Shown here: positions 7,840 through 9,179 of the stretch, piece by piece | How the letters are laid out: each line of letters begins with the position of its first letter | How positions within the stretch are numbered: the stretch's first letter is position 1 | Assembly: GCA_903925445.1 (NCBI GenBank) | Contig: CAIYFE010000025.1 | Coordinates: 1-9,179 of the forward strand | Direction: 5' to 3' | DNA from: an uncultured Burkholderiales bacterium | GTDB lineage: Bacteria; Pseudomonadota; Gammaproteobacteria; Burkholderiales; Burkholderiaceae_C | Length of the DNA: 9,179 nucleotides | Program-made: the position numbers and the translations under genes | The notes under the pieces: generated by a model | The model's input: only the letters and a program-made list of their open reading frames with translations | Database searches by the model: none | What the model was told of the DNA's origin: nothing

Positions 7840-8283
7840 ATGAACCGTTTCGACGTGACCGAAAAAATCATCAGCACCAAAGTGTCAAAAGGTATCAAGT
7901 GGGAAGACGTGGCAAAAAAAGTGGGACTCTCCAAAGAATGGACCACGGCCGCTTGCTTGGGCCAAATGACCTTAGATGCCAAACAAGCCAAAGTGGTTGG
8001 CAAGATTTTTGGCCTCGATGCCGAAGAGCAAAAGTGGCTGCAAGTCGTGCCCTACAAAGGCTCCTTGCCCACAGCTGTGCCCACGGACCCATTGATTTAC
8101 CGCTGGTACGAAATCGTCAGCGTGTACGGCACCACCATCAAAGAACTCATTCACGAAGAGTTTGGCGACGGCATCATGAGCGCGATTGATTTCTCGATGG
8201 ACATCGTGCGTCAACCCGACCCCAAAGGTGACCGCGTCAATGTGGTGCTGTCAGGCAAATTCTTGCCCTATAAACAATACTGA
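7840..8283 (+). CDS. cynS: Cyanase (cyanate hydratase)
   Basis: Cyanase converts cyanate and bicarbonate to CO2 and carbamate, which decays to ammonium and CO2, so it both detoxifies cyanate and yields nitrogen. The 147-residue protein is slightly shorter than E. coli CynS (156). The N-terminal part (about 1-75) is the helix-turn-helix-like domain of the family. The C-terminal catalytic domain keeps the three active-site residues as Arg88, Glu91 and Ser114 (in YRWYE and IMSAIDF), a constant offset of 8 from E. coli R96, E99 and S122. The ending GKFLPYKQY matches the usual C-terminus. No carbonic anhydrase (cynT) or CynR-type regulator is in view. The position 27 bases after cobA suggests co-expression with nitrate assimilation, and the upstream ABC transporter could also import cyanate; that last point is inference. 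Confidence 0.96.
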   Translation: MNRFDVTEKIISTKVSKGIKWEDVAKKVGLSKEWTTAACLGQMTLDAKQAKVVGKIFGLDAEEQKWLQVVPYKGSLPTAVPTDPLIYRWYEIVSVYGTTIKELIHEEFGDGIMSAIDFSMDIVRQPDPKGDRVNVVLSGKFLPYKQY

Positions 8284-8285
8284 GC

Positions 8286-8870
8286 GTGAGCAACGACGCA
8301 GCAAAGGCTCTGTTAGCGCAAATGTGCGCGAGATCACATATTGCGCCCAAACGACTGGTGGCACCGGGGCCAACGGCTGAAGAGTTGGATCTAATTTTCA
8401 CTGCCGCAGCGCAAGCCCCCGATCATGGAAACATCCAACCATGGCGTTTTATTCTTGTACCCCAAGAAAAACGAGCAGCACTAGGCCAGGCATTCACGCA
8501 CGCGTTACAAGAACGCGACGCAAATGCTAGCGAAACCGAACTAAATATTGCATATGAAAAAGCATTTCGTGCACCGTGTTTAATTTTGGCAGTTGTTAAC
8601 CAAGGCCCTACAGAACCTGAAATACCTTATCACGAGCGCCAAATTGCATTGGGTTGTGCGATTCAAAACATGCTTTTGATGGCACATACACTCTCTATCG
8701 GCAGTGGCATCACGAGTGGCCAAGCTATGAATTCCCGTTTCGTTCGTGAAGTCTTCAGGCTAACGCCAAATGAAGAAGCAATGTGCTATCTAACATTTGG
8801 CCAAGTAATAACGTATAAAAGCAAACGAAAAAGGTCCAATGTTTCTGAGATAGTCTCAAGCATGGAATGA
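8286..8870 (+). CDS. Nitroreductase-family protein, YdjA-like
   Basis: This is a probable FMN-binding oxidoreductase of the nitroreductase superfamily, 194 residues long. The YdjA-subgroup signature APDHGNIQPWRF appears at about residues 45-56. Further matches are FRAPCLILAVV, the central helix region LGCAIQNMLLMAHTLSIGSG and a C-terminal YLTFGQ strand. The natural substrate of this subgroup is unknown, so no reaction is assigned. The start is taken as GTG 8286, two bases after the cynS stop, because it gives the N-terminal helix (AKALLAQM) and the PAPT-like turn expected for the family. No clear ribosome site is visible, and the in-frame ATG at 8322 would shorten the protein by 12 residues. 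GC content and codon choice differ from the upstream genes (about 45 % GC by hand count over 8401-8870, with many A/T-ending codons), suggesting separate ancestry. A link to nitrogen assimilation is only positional. Confidence 0.85.
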   Translation: MSNDAAKALLAQMCARSHIAPKRLVAPGPTAEELDLIFTAAAQAPDHGNIQPWRFILVPQEKRAALGQAFTHALQERDANASETELNIAYEKAFRAPCLILAVVNQGPTEPEIPYHERQIALGCAIQNMLLMAHTLSIGSGITSGQAMNSRFVREVFRLTPNEEAMCYLTFGQVITYKSKRKRSNVSEIVSSME

Positions 8871-8986
8871 ATAAGGGCTGCTGACTCTCGAACTTCCACA
8901 GGTTTTAGTTCGCTTGCTATTCGTAACGTGTGACGTTTGGGAAGTAAGATGGCTCACGAACGTAGCAAAAGTGCCCTAAACCTGAG

Positions 8987-9009
8987 AAAAGTTGCGAAAC
9001 GCAACTTTT
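8987..9009. terminator. Hairpin, probable (bidirectional) transcription terminator
   Basis: The arms AAAAGTTGCG (8987-8996) and CGCAACTTTT (9000-9009) are perfectly complementary around an AAA loop. The four A on the left and four T on the right give a short U-run on transcripts from either strand. It lies 116 bases after the last operon stop and before the end of a possible converging gene, a good place for a shared terminator. The T-run is short and the GC core has only a few pairs, so termination strength is uncertain. Confidence 0.6.
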
Positions 9010-9027
9010 GACCCAATTACACGAAAT

Positions 9028-9035
9028 ATTACACG
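9028..9035 (+). repeat. Second copy of the direct repeat ATTACACG (first copy 9016-9023)
   Basis: Two identical 8-base units lie with a 12-base period just right of the hairpin. They could be a paired binding site or chance in AT-rich DNA. No third copy is seen nearby, and no function is proposed. Confidence 0.35.
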
Positions 9036-9056
9036 CTTATCAAAAACACCAATAAG

Positions 9057-9179
9057 TCATTGATTTATATATGATTTTGACGAGCCTGTTTTCCTGTTAA
9101 CTCGTTGCCGGTAAGCCTGTGCCGCGTCATCTGGATCAATGTTGATGAGCTCAAGTCCTTTGACGCCAGGCACTTTAAC
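9057..9179 (-). CDS. Possible C-terminal end of a converging gene of unknown function (5' end outside window)
   Basis: On the minus strand a frame is open from the right edge for 40 codons and ends with TGA at 9059-9057. The peptide is hydrophilic and protein-like (VKVPGVKGLELINIDPDDAA, then QAYRQRVNRK, ending SKSYINQ). It resembles nothing I can name. Support comes from its position: its stop is followed, in its own direction, by the hairpin at 8987-9009, as expected for two genes converging on one terminator. A second minus-strand frame is also open over about 37 codons, so the choice rests on amino-acid composition and context only. Confidence 0.4.
   Translation of the reverse strand, partial: VKVPGVKGLELINIDPDDAAQAYRQRVNRKTGSSKSYINQ

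Larger units (their letters stand above)
8871..9056. other. AT-richer intergenic region after the operon
   Basis: This stretch separates the last operon gene from a possible converging gene. I see no convincing gene, promoter, tRNA or insertion-sequence end in it. It contains the hairpin at 8987-9009, two copies of ATTACACG at 9016 and 9028, and a small 5-3-5 palindrome (AACGT/ACGTT, 8925-8937) that could be chance. The only plus-strand open frame with an ATG (8949-9011, 20 codons) runs through the hairpin and has no recognisable product. Confidence 0.5.

Noticed and set aside
8925..8937. Palindrome AACGT-GTG-ACGTT as an operator
   Set aside because: Only five base pairs per arm with no extension and no start of a gene beside it, so it is easily explained by chance.
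8949..9011. Small plus-strand frame of 20 codons starting MAHERSKSALNL
   Set aside because: It is very short, runs into the hairpin and matches no known peptide. The upstream GGGAAG is only a weak ribosome site.
9006..9036. Possible promoter with a TTGAC-like box at 9008
   Set aside because: No acceptable -10 box is found at 16-18 bases. The nearest AT-rich hexamer is only about 13 bases away, and no plus-strand gene follows in the window.

Overview
The window looks like a chromosomal segment of a betaproteobacterium. The protein styles (NirB, NasA, SUMT), the roughly 58-62 % GC estimated from sampled lines, and the gene order recall Burkholderiales, most likely Comamonadaceae (Limnohabitans/Rhodoferax-like). 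That placement is inference, because nothing here is diagnostic at genus level.

Bases 1-8870 carry eight consecutive plus-strand genes with gaps of 0-27 bases or 4-base overlaps, so they read as one transcription unit. In order they are: the 3' end of a nitrate-type ABC permease (nrtB), its ATPase (nrtD), the large and small subunits of assimilatory NADH nitrite reductase (nirB, nirD), the assimilatory nitrate reductase with a fused C-terminal Fe-S domain (nasA), uroporphyrinogen-III C-methyltransferase (cobA), cyanase (cynS) and a YdjA-like nitroreductase. The promoter, the substrate-binding protein (nrtA) and any regulators must lie to the left, outside the window.

Functionally the set is a nitrogen-scavenging pathway. 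The ABC transporter imports nitrate (possibly nitrite or cyanate too), NasA reduces nitrate to nitrite, and NirBD reduces nitrite to ammonium. CobA makes precorrin-2, the first dedicated precursor of the siroheme that NirB needs, and CynS releases ammonium from cyanate. The final nitroreductase-family gene has no known place in the pathway. It is clearly more AT-rich than the rest (about 45 % GC by hand count over 8401-8870), so it may be a later addition.

Bases 8871-9179 are AT-richer and mostly non-coding. They hold a perfect 10-bp hairpin flanked by A and T runs, suited to a bidirectional terminator, a short direct repeat, and possibly the C-terminal end of a converging minus-strand gene that runs off the right edge.

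I found no RNA gene, CRISPR array, insertion sequence or phage feature. Most of the window is a well-known type of operon. The points worth a second look are the cyanase and nitroreductase additions at its 3' end and the compositional break there.
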